From: Balamuthia mandrillaris
Taxonomy: Eukaryota; Discosea; Longamoebia; Balamuthiidae
Length of the DNA: 64,000 nt
Assembly (NCBI GenBank): GCA_031835245.1
Contig: JAVKOQ010000045.1
Span: forward strand, 77,001-141,000
Direction: 5' to 3'
Below the pieces are notes generated by a model. That model saw only the letters and a program-made list of their open reading frames with translations, was not told where the DNA came from and searched no databases. This document shows positions 25,001-37,105 of this stretch, piece by piece (positions within the stretch are counted from its first letter, which is position 1; every line of letters begins with the position of its first letter). Both the position numbers and the translations under genes were made by a program.

Positions 25001-28000
25001 TTCTTTTTGTCACTGGTGTAGCTGATGCTGAGCTTAGGTTCCACAATGGCAACATGAGAAGAGGTTTCCTTTCGTAAGCCAGTACCAGTGGCCAACGTGG
25101 CCTTGCTCTCCAAAGCCAATCCGTTCTGGTTGATTAGGTCACTCTCCGCCACCGCCATCACAATCAACTTTACGGTATCACCTGCATCGTTCGTATTGTC
25201 TGGGCGATTGACCAAAGTGCCCAACGAGAACAACACGCTGTCCTGGATGCCATCTCCGTCAGCATCTCCAACCTGTGATTGAGGTGAGGGAGTTGTAGGG
25301 GTCGTTGTGATGCTGGCACCCAACACCACTCCGGCGTGGATCAAACGAAGTTTGCCAGGAATGTTGCTCATGCTGTTGGTCAAAACGTCAGTTACTTGCA
25401 GATCGGGGGTAGTTCCTTCGGGAAGGACCACTGTAATCTCGAAAGTCACGATCTCTCCGATATTCACCACCTCGCCGCTAGTCTCCGTAAGAGAAGTGTT
25501 GACGACCCTGTGGAAGTAGGTGATTGGGGGAGTGCTGACGGAAAGGGAAGAGGAGGAGAGGATGCGTTTTCTTGGGCTGATGCTATGGTGGGTAACAGTG
25601 TCTACGCTGGGGCTGCTATCATAGCTCAGGGAGGTGGAGGTAGAGAAGCCCATATCAGTATAAGCAGATTCTGATATAACGCAATCATAGCTGATGGTGC
25701 AAAGTCCGGAGGTAAACGTTGAGATATGTGTCTCCACATGTGAGTCTCCAGCAGCATTGCCGCTCACAACGGTAGAAGAGCTACAGGAGAGCTGGACGCT
25801 CCCAACCACCAACACCAACTGACTCGAGAGGAGAGGTTGCTGGAATCGGACGTTGTAGGCGGTAGAAGTGGAGGCCGTCGTGTGCCTAAAGGCTGCTGTA
25901 AATCTAATCGCATCGCCAGCATCTCCCACCGTTACGTTGCTCTGGTAGTTGGTGATCTCTAAGAGAGGTTCCCTCAATGAGATACCTACCGAGCTTTGCT
26001 TCAGAGAGGCAGCACGGATGGTGTCATGCGTCATGGAAGCAGGGCTAGTGAGAGAGATACCGGCCATGTTGGCGGCTACATCCAAGACGATGGCTCGAAG
26101 CACCACTATCACGTTGTCAGCAGAGCTAAGTACATTGTCAAAGTGATTCACGATAGTGCCGAAACGGAAGGTAACTTGGTCTAGAACGCCATCCGTGTTG
26201 CTGTCAGTGGTGAAGATAGTGACAGTGGCAGGAACAGCAGAGGCGGTATCCAAAGAGCCACGAACGTTATCTCCGTACTCAACCGAAGCGGCTATAAAAG
26301 CAAGCTTTCCAGGAGAGATGGGCAAGGAGTCGGTCACCACCAAGCCAGTGGTGGTGCCTTCTGGCAGACCAATGACTGTTTGGAAGGTCACAAGCTCCCC
26401 AATGTTGAGGAAGGAGCCTGGCGTCTCGCTAAGCGAAGTGTTGCGAAGGGACCTGAGGATGGTAGCAGCTGGTGTGCTGAATGTTCTTGTCGTAGATAAG
26501 AGAGTAGAGACTCTGCCTATACCCGTTGTTGTTGCTTGGGGAGCAGATCTGTACTCCAACAACATGCGAGAGCTGAGGGAGGAGTCTATTTTGGCGACGT
26601 TGGACACCTGGCAATCGAATGTGACCACCAGAGTAGCAGAAGGGAGAAAGCTGCCTAGTTGAACGCGAACATCCCCGTTAGCAGAGCTAGCACTGTTAAC
26701 TGTAGCAGCAGTCACTCCAATGCCAGCGATGGTAATAGTAGCAGGTAAAAGCGTCAGCGCATCATCCAGTTGGTCGCTCAGCACGAGATCATAGGCTGTG
26801 GAAGATGAACCCGAATGAGAGATCGTGGTGGTGAAGCGTATCAGATCACCACTGTCGCCGCTGCTCTTACTGGCGGTGAAGCTCATAGCCAGCAACGGCT
26901 CCGCTACTGACAAGAGTTCCGTCACTGGTCCCACCGTCTGCATGGAAATTGTGGTGGCTCCAAACGCAGTATTGTCATAGGTAACAGCAGCGTTGCTCTT
27001 CAGACTCACCCCTACGATGTTGGTGGCGTGGTCAAGAACGAGAGCTTGAATGGAGAAGACCAGCTGGCTGCCCTGAAGATTTGCATCTTCCTGAACATCA
27101 ATGCTATTCAGGATAGAAGCGAAGGCAAAGACAACAGTGTCAAAGATTCCATCCCCGTTGCTGTCGCTGTTAGTTTGGGTCATGCCGTTGAGAGTCAGTT
27201 TGTTCCCTTTAGAAGCTAGCTCGGCGGAGAGTAGGCGTAATGCGCCAGTGTTGGTCGACGTTGCGTTTGGCAGAGTGTAGGTAAAAGCAAGCCGGTTGGT
27301 GGTACCCGGTGGGCAGCGAATAGTCACGTTGAACCGAACGGTCTCTCCCACGTTAACGATGTTGCCACTGGTCTCGGCTAGATCCGAGTACACCATTTGG
27401 TTGCTGACGAGAGTAGGGGCGTTCATGCGAAAGGCATACATGGAAGAGATAGAGGCTGCTCTTCCAGTTGCAAACAGACCGCTGCCACTGGTAGTTTCTT
27501 GCTGGTTGGGGCTGGAATCCCATCGCATGGTGGCTTGATTGTCCACAAGAGAACCAACAACAGCTGCGTTGGTGGCCATCGCCTCATACATCAACTCCAA
27601 TGCGCTTTGTTGCAATAAGAAAGTGCTGATATTGATTTGAACATCCTGATCATTGGCTCCATTTCCCTTCTGAATGGTAACGGGGGCGTTGTTCTGGTTG
27701 AGCTTCACTCTCACCGAACCGGGCACAAGACGAACATCGCCAGCAGTGCTTATGTTATCCACAAGTTGAAGGTCATAGGCAGCAGCAGAACTGGTGGCGG
27801 CTGAATGAGCCAGAGAGAGGGTGTAGAGAATGACGTCTCCAGCTTCAACGTTGGCACTTCGATTGCCGACCTTGTTGAGGGTGAGGTTGGGTTCTACCAC
27901 CTCCATCAAGACCGAGCGTGAGATGAGTCTTGTACCAGAGGGAAAGGAGACAACAAGCGTGTCCTTCAAGCCACGTTCATTGATGTTTGCTGTGTCATCT

Positions 28001-31000
28001 TCCACCAACGCTACAGTTTCCAGCTCCAGTTGCACTTGGGCCTGATTGACGAATGGCTCGAGCTGAATGAGCAAGCGGTAGGTAGAGCTCTGGCTGCTTA
28101 GCACACGCACGTTAGGGTCTTGGTTGATGATTCTCCAGTTCAACAAACGGAGCTTGCCCATGCCCGCCGTTCCATCCGTGAACGTCCAGTCAAGCGAGAT
28201 CTCGTTGGTGCCTTTGGGGAACAAAAGGACGGCACGAGTGGTGACCGTCTCGCCCACTGCCAGATCCTCCACGCTAGTGCTCTTGCCTTTATCCGCGGTT
28301 GTGGCGGCGATGGAGGTGCTCGCGATGGCCATAGATAGTACGGCAGGCTCCTTGGTTGAGAAGCTGGCTGATGAGCTGGTGGTATAGCCCCTGGCCCCTG
28401 TAGTGCAAGTGGCGGTAGTGCAGCTCTTGTGTGAACCAGAAATGGTGTTGGAGATGAGAGCTCCTACGATAGTGCTCTGGGCTACCTTGGCGTCGTATTG
28501 GAGAGTGTACACGCCAGGTGCAGCCATGTCAGCAGTCACCTGTAGTGTGTTGGAGGCAGCGTTATATGTGATGGCCTGTCCTTGAAGAGGAGGAGTGACA
28601 AGAACGCTGCCCTCCACTAACAAGAGGGAACGGTGAAGCCCGTCTGTGATGACGAGGGAGGAAGCTGCCATAACGCTTGCCACAGAAATGGTCGCCGTGT
28701 AACGAACAGACTCCCCAGCCTCCGGAGGAGAAGTGGTGCGGTTGTGAGCTTTAGTAAGCACCACAACAGGTTCAATGATGATGTACGTGATGTCGTTGGC
28801 AGTGGTATCAGTGGCAGTACCAAGCGTTGCGCCGGTACCAAGGACGCGAGAGGTAACCCTGCCCGTCACAGCAGGAATCACAAAACCTTCCTTGTTGGCG
28901 GTGACATCGGTCACTCGGGCCTTAAAACGAAGAGTGATGAGATCCGCTGTGTTTTGAACGTTGTCAGGGAGATTTGTGATAGAAGGAAAGTTCATGGCGA
29001 ATGTAGTGGTGGATGTCTGTTGGATGGTGAACTCGTTGCCGCCAATGAGAGCTCCGTAGGAAACGAGCTCTATGCTGCTGCCCGCCACATAAGCCAGAGT
29101 ATTGCCACCGCTGGTGGTAGGTAATATGGTCTCTACGAGGAGGCTAGCTCTGCCCTCGGGTACGCGCACCACTACTTGGTAGGTGATCTCCTCTCCGATG
29201 GTGACCCTCGGGTCGGTGGTGGTACTAAGTGAGGTGGCATAGCCATCGGTGGTGATGGTTGGGCTTCGTAAGGTCACAACCACGCTCTTGGAGCCAGAGT
29301 AAGAGCGAGCCTTGTTGGCAGTGCGGTCTCTAGCGGATCGCCATGACAGGCTGGCAAGGTTGGTTATCTTGGAGGACACTTGAACATCATTCACGATGTT
29401 GGCCTTGAGAACCACGGTTACTGTTTCGCCCAGCACGATCTTGTCCAGTTCGAGAGAAAGGATGTTGTTGGTGACGCTGGCCGCTGCTGTCGCGGAGGTA
29501 GAAGTCACACTCAAGCTGCCAGGAACATAAGCGAGAGAGGTTGGCAAAGGGTCGGAGAGTACGATGCCAAAAGCGGCTGAGTTGGAGGCAGTCTGGTGAG
29601 TGATGGTGATGGTAAAGATCAGCTCATCGCCGGCATCCTTGTTGCTGGTGGCGCTGGCTGCATGGGCGATGTTCAGAAGGGGCTCTACAATCTCTGTGTT
29701 GAGACTCTTGGTCCATGTTCCAGCAGAACCTTCCGTCACGGCAGCAAAGAGAAGGGAAGCGGTGGTACTGAGCCCTACAGCAGCTTTGTTGCTGGTAACG
29801 TCTGGAACAAACGTATCCACTTGAAAAACTAAAGTGTTGTTGCTGCCAAGTATGTTGCATGTACCAAACGAAAAACGTGCCAAGTCGTTCATTCCATCTG
29901 AGTTGGTGTCGGAGAAGACAGCAACACCAGCGCTGTTTGAGGCGAGTGTTATGTCTGCTCCTTTGGAAATAAGGCTAGCAGCGGTGACTTGCAGCTTGCC
30001 TGGAGCAAGGGGCATTTTGGCCAGGAAGCCGCAGCTGGAGGCCACGCCCTTGGGAAAAGTAGCAGTGCCGCGGAAGGAAGCATCCTCCCCTACTCCTAAA
30101 TCGGGCGTGATGGAGGTCAGTTGTGTTAGGCTAGTCTCGGGAAGAGAGGTGGAGTAGAGCTCCCAGTCCAAGACCGGGTATTTGAGGGTGAGCGAGCTAG
30201 AATCGAAGAGGGCGAGGTTGAGGCTGGAAATGTAGTTCCTGCCGCCCTCCATGGCAGCATAGCTGAGCAGAGTGGCTGAGGACTCTACGGTACTTCCTAT
30301 CTCAGCAGAGCTGCTGTCTACCTCCAGATAGTAGGTGATGAGAATGATGTTCTTTCCGGCTCTGCTTGAGTCTGCCGAGTCGTAGTTGGAAACTGCGGCA
30401 AGAGAAACAGAGGAGTCTGTCAATTGTATACCCGCATTGCTGAATAGGTTGCCTGAGTAGGGCACAGGAACGCGATCGCCAGTACTCACGCACAAACCGA
30501 GGCCGCTCGCAGGAACCTTCATTCCAATTGGAATTACATCCTTTACAGCCACATCAAAGGCTTGACTGCTGCCCGTGTTCTCCAACAGGATGACAAACTT
30601 GAGGACGACTCCTCCCTCAACCTCTTTCGCTCTACTGTTGACAACGGAGGAGGAAGCGGCCAAGAGCTCGCTGGTAAGAGTAGTACCACTGAGACGCGGG
30701 CAAGAAGAAGTGGAGGTGTCCACGGGAAAGGTGGGGATGGAATCAAAGATTGTGTCAGTCTGGGAACTGGCCACGATGCCTTTTTGGACGTTAAGATAGG
30801 GTTGACGGATCCATATGCCACGAGAGCTTACTCCAGCGTAGGTGCCTTCCTGACTGAAACCTGAACAGCAAAGGAATGAAGTTATAAAGAGAAATGAGAC
30901 ACACAAGAGAGAGTTCAGATAGGGTAGCTTACCTACAGCAGAGAACGCATAATATATGCCTCTATAAGGTGCATCGTCTACGGTGACGGTGTACAGAATG

Positions 31001-33293
31001 TCTATTTTGGTGGTCACACTTTGTGGCTCACTGTGCAGGCCATAGTCTAGCCGTAGGGTGTCAGCATCATTGGAGAAGATTGGAATGTTAGGGTTAGTGG
31101 CCACCGTTAAGTAAGTGTCAGAGGGACCCCGTTGTGCCGTCCCAGCAGCAGGAAGAGCGGCCGTTGGGTTGGCATTGAATGAGGTGATGGGTTCCACGCG
31201 AGGAGGGTTGTACAGCGTGAATTTGAGCGGCTCGTAATCGGTCGAAGGCAGACTGTACTCCATTCGGAAGGTGAGCTTGCTGCCGGCTCCCACGAGGAGC
31301 TGGTTGCACGGCAGCGGAGAGCATACCTGCCCATCAATGGCGTAGAGGGTGAATGTCATCGAAGGAGGAGTAATGGCCACCAAGGCTTGGGCAGAGTCAG
31401 AGTCTGGTTGCGGCTGATTAAGCTGCAAAGGCACCACGGCGTTGACGACCTTGTGGTCTACGATCTGAGCGCGAAGCACCTTCATGTGCAAAAGGAAACA
31501 AAGAAGGGAGAAGGGAGAGTAAGTGATAGCCACACAGTCAGACTGGAGTTTTCCTTGTTCTTACTTACCGTGTTACTGTTCAGTGTTTGTCCTTGACTAA
31601 CCGCCTTTTGAGGGCGAGAGCCTTGCACGAAATAGTCCTCCAGAACGACCGTCCTGTACTTTACTTGCAAGGAGGTGATCGGCCCTCTCAACGTGCCATC
31701 TCCCGAGGGCACCACGCCCAACGTCTGGAAGGTGAGCTGTGTGCTCCCGTCCATCGGTTGCTTGGTGGTATCCACCACCAGGTCCCTCCCCTCCAAGAAG
31801 CTGGCCGAGTAGGTGCCCCGCGTGAGCGTGGGTGCATAGGTTCGGTCCAAGACCTGTCCATCCTCTATCTTGCTTTGCAGCACCATGTTGTGAAAGCTAA
31901 AGTAGTCCGAGACCTGCACGGTGAGAGCGTGCTCCAAGGTGTCTTTGGCCGAGACGCCGTTGTTGCCGTGATCTTTACCGGCCACCAGCGCCACGTCCTC
32001 CCAGATCAGGATGGAGTGCAGGACTAGGGTGTCACTCAGGCTTATCGATGAAGGTGCAGAAGAGGAAGAAGAAGAGGAGGGAGCCGTTTCGTCGAGGTAG
32101 CCGCTCACCGTCACTACTTGCGCTTGAGTGCGCGAGTTGCCCGTTTGCACGCTCAACACAGGAGCACCGACGCTGTCCACTTGTGGCACGTAGAACCTCA
32201 CTTCGACTTCCACCTCGTTGCCCGCGGCAGCGCCGCCGCTCACCGCATCGTAGAGGAGGGCAAGGGTTCGGTTGGAGGCGGAGGGAAGGGTGACCTGGGA
32301 GGGGGTTGGCCCCTTGGTGGGCGTCACGCTGAGCACGGCGAAGGCGGTGGGCACGGAGGAGGAGAGGACCACGTGGCGCAGGGTGGAGCCTTTGCTGACA
32401 TCGAGCTTGATGGTGCCGACCACCGGAAAGGAGGGTCCCGTTGCTGTCTTTTCTTTGTTGAACTCGAACTCGGCCTTTTTTTTGTTGGTTGTAACGTTCA
32501 TAGAGAGGAGAGAGGATAGGAGAGACAGCAACTTTTAGCAGAGAAGGAGAGGAGATAGGAGCGGACAGCCACAGAGAATGAAGAGGGAGAGAGGAATAGG
32601 GAGGAGAGCAACCTTGAAAACCGAAACGATGACCGCTCGGGCTCCCAACGACCATTCGGCAGGGCGCGGGCTTGGAGTGGGCACGACCGAAGGGTCCTCC
32701 AAGGGGTTGATCTTGGAATCCCGACCTCCCCAAAAGCCAGCCCTGAGATAAAGCGGCAGCTCTGCACCTTGCTTGGCCGACTCGGGCACCGTCACGATCA
32801 ACTTGGCCTGCACCTTCAAGTCCTGCGGCTTGAGGACAGGAAAGGGCAGCGACACGGACAACCACAGGTCTCCATGCCGGCCGCAAACCATCAGGTCCGC
32901 TTCAGCGCTGTCAGCGTATTTGTGGGCTTTGCAGCTCTCTTCGATCACTGTGGTGGTGCTGTCGACAGGGTTGACGATGACCTGCGGGGCGGGAAAGGTG
33001 TGGAGAGTGTGCTCAACGGTGGAGAGAGGGAGCCCAAAGATGGTGAGTGACTGGTAGGCGAGAAGGGGCTGGCCGTTGGGCCCGGCGTGGAGGAAGACGT
33101 CGAGAAAAGGATAGTATCCGCCCTGGTCCCCTGTGTTGGAGAGCAAGAGGTCGACGATGAGAGTGTCACCGGGACGGTACACGTTGTTGCTGGCGGTTTC
33201 AGAGAGCGAGAGTTCTAACGAAGGAAACGGAGCTCCTGCTTTTACCACAAATATTCATTTGCTTCGGTCAATCCAAAGGAGAGAGAGAAAGAG

Positions 33294-33334
<41 letters not shown>

Positions 33335-33427
33335 GAATAGGAGACCTGCCGCACGAAGCGCACAACTACATGAGAAGAGAAGGTACAGCGCAAAAATTGA
33401 TTTTTCCGTGAGGATGAACGAGGCCAT
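17058..33427 (-). CDS. Giant DUF11-like-repeat protein with C-terminal TRP/Flc-like membrane domain
   Basis: About 5,250 codons in at least eight exons. Exon 1 (from 33427) encodes a signal peptide (SIFALYLLFSCSCALRAA). Confirmed introns are 31480-31568 and 30861-30932; a 64-nt intron (about 20768-20831) is needed to keep frame. The ectodomain contains ten composite repeats of about 330 residues. Each begins NxGExVxFxxxxxLPEGT, usually carries a Ca-loop-like DxNxDGxxD with FxFGT, and ends with IxEPxL, GDAGDxIxFTxxIxH, STAYxxxxxDxL and LxWxSxP. The pattern resembles bacterial DUF11 adhesin repeats. The last 1,000 residues hold about eight membrane segments, including YMQFIALSAMLS..W and LYGAFFADYQQHFNWYYLLV, LLRKF, FFRPYNYIKWG, as in TRP-like/Flc channels, then a cytosolic acidic tail of about 350 residues. 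An in-frame TAG interrupts at 20214-20216 and one junction near 19230-19300 is unresolved. Likely a surface adhesion or mechanosensory channel-like protein (inference). Confidence 0.75.
19007..19037 (-). repeat. (CT)n microsatellite, sense orientation, in an intron of the giant gene
   Basis: A GA dinucleotide run of about 30 nt on the + strand lies between the membrane-segment exons ending ..SIVLGFITV and beginning ..LFVIAVPICILLF. It is CT in the sense strand and sits upstream of the acceptor. Confidence 0.8.
20214..20216 (-). other. In-frame TAG inside the giant repeat/TRP-like gene
   Basis: Reading from the tenth repeat (..SASDDGLE) the same frame meets TAG and then continues as RTFSPTLQWSSLPGIEL. 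That is the LxWxSxP motif expected at this point of every repeat unit, so both sides belong to one protein. A 42-nt intron (GTCATC..CTTTCAG, in-frame length) could remove it, but its donor is poor. Alternatives are readthrough, an assembly error, or a disabled allele. Confidence 0.7.
33281..33331 (-). repeat. (CT)n microsatellite in first intron of the giant gene
   Basis: A near-pure GA run on the + strand directly follows the signal-peptide exon in the direction of transcription. As in other introns here, the sense strand is the pyrimidine strand. Confidence 0.8.
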
Positions 33428-33740
33428 CAGCCACTACGGTAACGGCCTTCACCTGGTCGATAGTGTAGCCAGAAAGTGACCTTAAGAAAAAACTAAAACC
33501 CCCGCTCTTTTGGTCCTATGCTCCCCTGCCCTGCCGTCCTTTGATCATCAACGATGGCGGGGGTACCTTCCAGCAAAGATCTCGCATTTGACCCAAAAGA
33601 CACACATTCCCTTTTAAAGCATGACTTCAAGGCAACCGTTTCCTAGCGACATCGTAGGCAACCGGCTAACGACGCGAGGATAGCATCACCCCCCTTGCTT
33701 CTTACTTGCTCTTCGTTTCTTTGTGTTTATTGTTGCTTTC
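33428..33740. promoter_or_regulatory. Spacer between the insulysin-like gene and the giant gene; likely promoter
   Basis: A 313-nt spacer separates the TGA of the upstream peptidase gene from the giant gene's ATG (both on the minus strand). It contains a repeated GGCAACCG (33631 and 33657) and, between the copies, GTTTCCTAGCGAC, which resembles an RFX X-box. No open reading frame is supported. Confidence 0.35.
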
Positions 33741-35559
33741 TCAGTGTGCTCTGAGCTCCTCTTCCTCGTCCTCCTCCTCCTCGCCCTCAATGGAGTCGTT
33801 GGTGAGGGTGGTGAGCGGAGTCCAGGTGCTTCGTTTGCGGTCCCGGAGTTTGCTCCGTTTGCGCATGACGGCATACGTGATCCACACTCCTGCGAACATC
33901 AGCACTAACAATATCACCACCGCTGTCAAAACTGTAGGGAGTGGGAAAAAAAAAGTGGGATCAGAGCAACAGCCGAGATAGAAGAGGAGAGAGGCAATAA
34001 GCATGAGAAGAGAGTTGACAAGAGTGGACAACGGAGGGCAGCGAGAAGAAAGAACGGGATCGACGATAGAAGAGAGAGAACGTACAAACTAAAAGAACGT
34101 GAGAGACAAGTGTCCGCTGTTCTGCTATGACCTCTTGCTCGGCTTCCTTGTAAGAAGGACATTCGGGAGTGCCAGCATACATAAAGTAATCGTTCATGGA
34201 TACTGGATACAATTGTTGATGCGCTCTAAAGCGATGAGGATCAGTTATGTATCCCCTGTTCATAGGTGATAGTTTTACGTTAGACCAATGTTGAGATTGT
34301 TACTGTATAACGTACTTTTCTTCATCGCCAGAGGAAGGTTTTTTGTACTGAGCACCAGAAATTTGAACGCTCAACTTCTTGCGTGCCACCCCTGAGAACA
34401 AGTACCTCTCGCAAAAGTCCACAAACTCCTCCACATCCAGATTACTAAACTGCTTCAGTTGCTTTTGCACTCTGTCAAACACGTACAGCTGCGACTCAAT
34501 CTCTGCGAAATAGGCGTTCGTCTGTTCTGCCAAAGTTCGAGGCTTGCTTTCCTCTTTCTTCAGAGATTCCAGAGCGGCCACGTACTCGTTAAAGCTGGTC
34601 TGCTGGAAGTTGCGAGACAAGAGTTCCGGCTTCCAAACTTCCTGCAAGAAGCTCTCAACGCGAAGGTCAAGGTGATGGGGATCCTTCACATCGGACTGAA
34701 TGAGGATGGCGAAGCCTCCAACAAAGAGCTTGATAGGCAGTTGAAAGGCCCAAACGATGTATCCGAGCTGCTCTTTTGTGCGCAGCTGGTCAAAAGCCTT
34801 CTGTCCAAGGATTGTCTCTAATAGTTCCACGTAGAGAGAGTGGCGAACATAGGGATTGTTGAACTTGGTGGGAATGTTTTGAGAAGAGGGTACCCTCTTT
34901 TCTTCTTCGAGAAGGAAGGTAGAAGTTGTGTTTTCAGATCTTTCACCACTGCTGTGGTGCGTACTATCTTGGAAGAAGGCAGGCAACGAGAATATGTCGG
35001 TCTGGTAGTAGTTCAACACGACAGAGTTTTGTTCTTCGTTGAACTTGACTTTCTCCTGGAAGAGGTAGTGCTTGCCCGGATGCAGCTTCACCACTCGCTG
35101 AGTGCCCAAAGTGCGAGCCTGGGACGGAGATACTGGCTTAGAGCCACGGAACCACTTGTTCTCGATGGCGTCATGGATGATGTCTTGCAAAAAGTTGGAG
35201 CTTTTGATGTTGCCATTGACCAAGCACTCCACTTTCATCCTCCGGAAGAGAGAGGGCACAAAGCGCTCGCTAAACTCTTGGAAGAAGCGATTCTTTGCAT
35301 CACTATCTCTTTCTTTGGGGAAAGCAGCAATGATCTCTTCAGTGGTGTAGGATGGGTCATGAAGAAGAGAATAGAAAAGGGAGATAGCACTTCGGTAAGG
35401 TGCTTGGTACATGAGATCCTGATAGTCTGATAGTGTGATCTCGTATATCATGTCAAACTGCTCTCGTTTGCTCTCGAATTGTTGCGTGGAGAAGATAGCA
35501 AGGAGCTTATCCAGAAAGACGTTCAACTTGTCGCTGTAGCCTTGAACCGTGAGCTTGGG

Positions 35560-35595
<36 letters not shown>

Positions 35596-37068
35596 TTGAA
35601 GTGAGGCTTTTGCCCTAGATATCATGAAATGAGTTGTTAATCAAACCTTAAGTCCTTGGTGAATGGTACCAAGAGAGAAGTCGATTCCAGCCAAGTTAGC
35701 ATCATAACTGAAATTTTTGGCCTGGTAATGAACCATTGAAAGGAAGATCTGGCTCATGATGAACGACTCGGGAGTCTCTGACACCACTGGTGTTTTGAAC
35801 AAGAAGCGCATGTCCGCTTTGGGTTGCTTGAACTTAGTTTCATGTTTGTGCCACGCCGTTATCATTTCAGAGTTGTAAAGCTGGAACGGATAGCCGTTCT
35901 GTTGTTATTCACCCATGAATAAAAATGTTTAATGAGTAATAGACCAACGAAATAAAACAATAAAAGTGACTAAACGAAAGACTAAACCAAAAGCAAAAGA
36001 ATGGTGCACTTGAAGTTGGAAAGGGTACCGATTTCTGAGATAACATGGAAAGATTTTCAGGGATGAAGGGATTGGGTTGTGGAAGAAACAGGCTCTTGTC
36101 AGGTGTCCCAGGCTCTACCCATTCTTGAAGGGTCGACGCAGGGATGGGGGTCACTTTATAGGCAGTACCGTACCATTTTTCTTCCTGGTCCGTTTTGCCT
36201 TCAAACTTTTTGCTGGTGATATGTAACCTTTTTTTTTTTTTGATACAAACTGAGAAGATAAGCATGACGAAAAGGAACAACAAACACTTTACCTCATGTT
36301 GTGAGGTTTAAGAAGCAGAAGCAATTCGTGAATGATAGTGCTGTTGAAGTGTTGCGGAACTCCTGCTTTCAAACAATCCTCAAGTTCGAACTCCTGTTTT
36401 GTTTAATGAATGTTAGGACAGCAAAGGTGTAATAATTGGCCAAGTGTAAGCGGACCTGAAGTCGGTCCGCAAGAGAGGAAACCAAGTTGTAGGGATTTTC
36501 TTTGTTTTTGAAAGAGAACTCCATTTCGGCGAGCTGCTTCATCTGTAATGAAAGAAAAGAAACTAGTTAGTACAACAACAAAAGGACAACAGATAACAAA
36601 AAAACAAAAAAGAAACAACAAAACAAAATACCTCATCAAAGGTTGTGCTCTTTACCCCTTCCGCTTCAATGAGCTGAATGTATTGGAATATTATTTTGAC
36701 AATATCGTGAACATGTTCTGTTTGGTCAAATGACTAGTGTGAGCCAAAAGAAAAAAAAAATAGCGGAACAAACAAAGTACCTAATCCTTCTTCAGTAAGA
36801 GAAATGCTCACAGCAAAGAGAGAATAGTCCATTCCAGACTCGCCCATACCAGCGCTGAGTTGATCTGCCCAGCCTTTTTCCTTGAGAAGGGCCAAAGGAC
36901 TGCCAGCTCCCTCATAGCCCAATAGATGGGAGATATATGCTGAAGGAGCCTCTTTGTAACGAGACATAAGTGCTGGCATTGGGAAAAACATTTCCATTCG
37001 TTTCATGTTCGTTACAGGTACAATAGCTAGCTCCAACTGTATACATTTTGAGCCAATTAGTCAACAAC

Positions 37069-37105
<37 letters not shown>

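Noticed and set aside
20214-33427. Several 60-170-codon plus-strand frames inside the giant repeat gene
   Set aside because: They are antisense shadows of the repeat-coding exon, without motifs and with poor start contexts.
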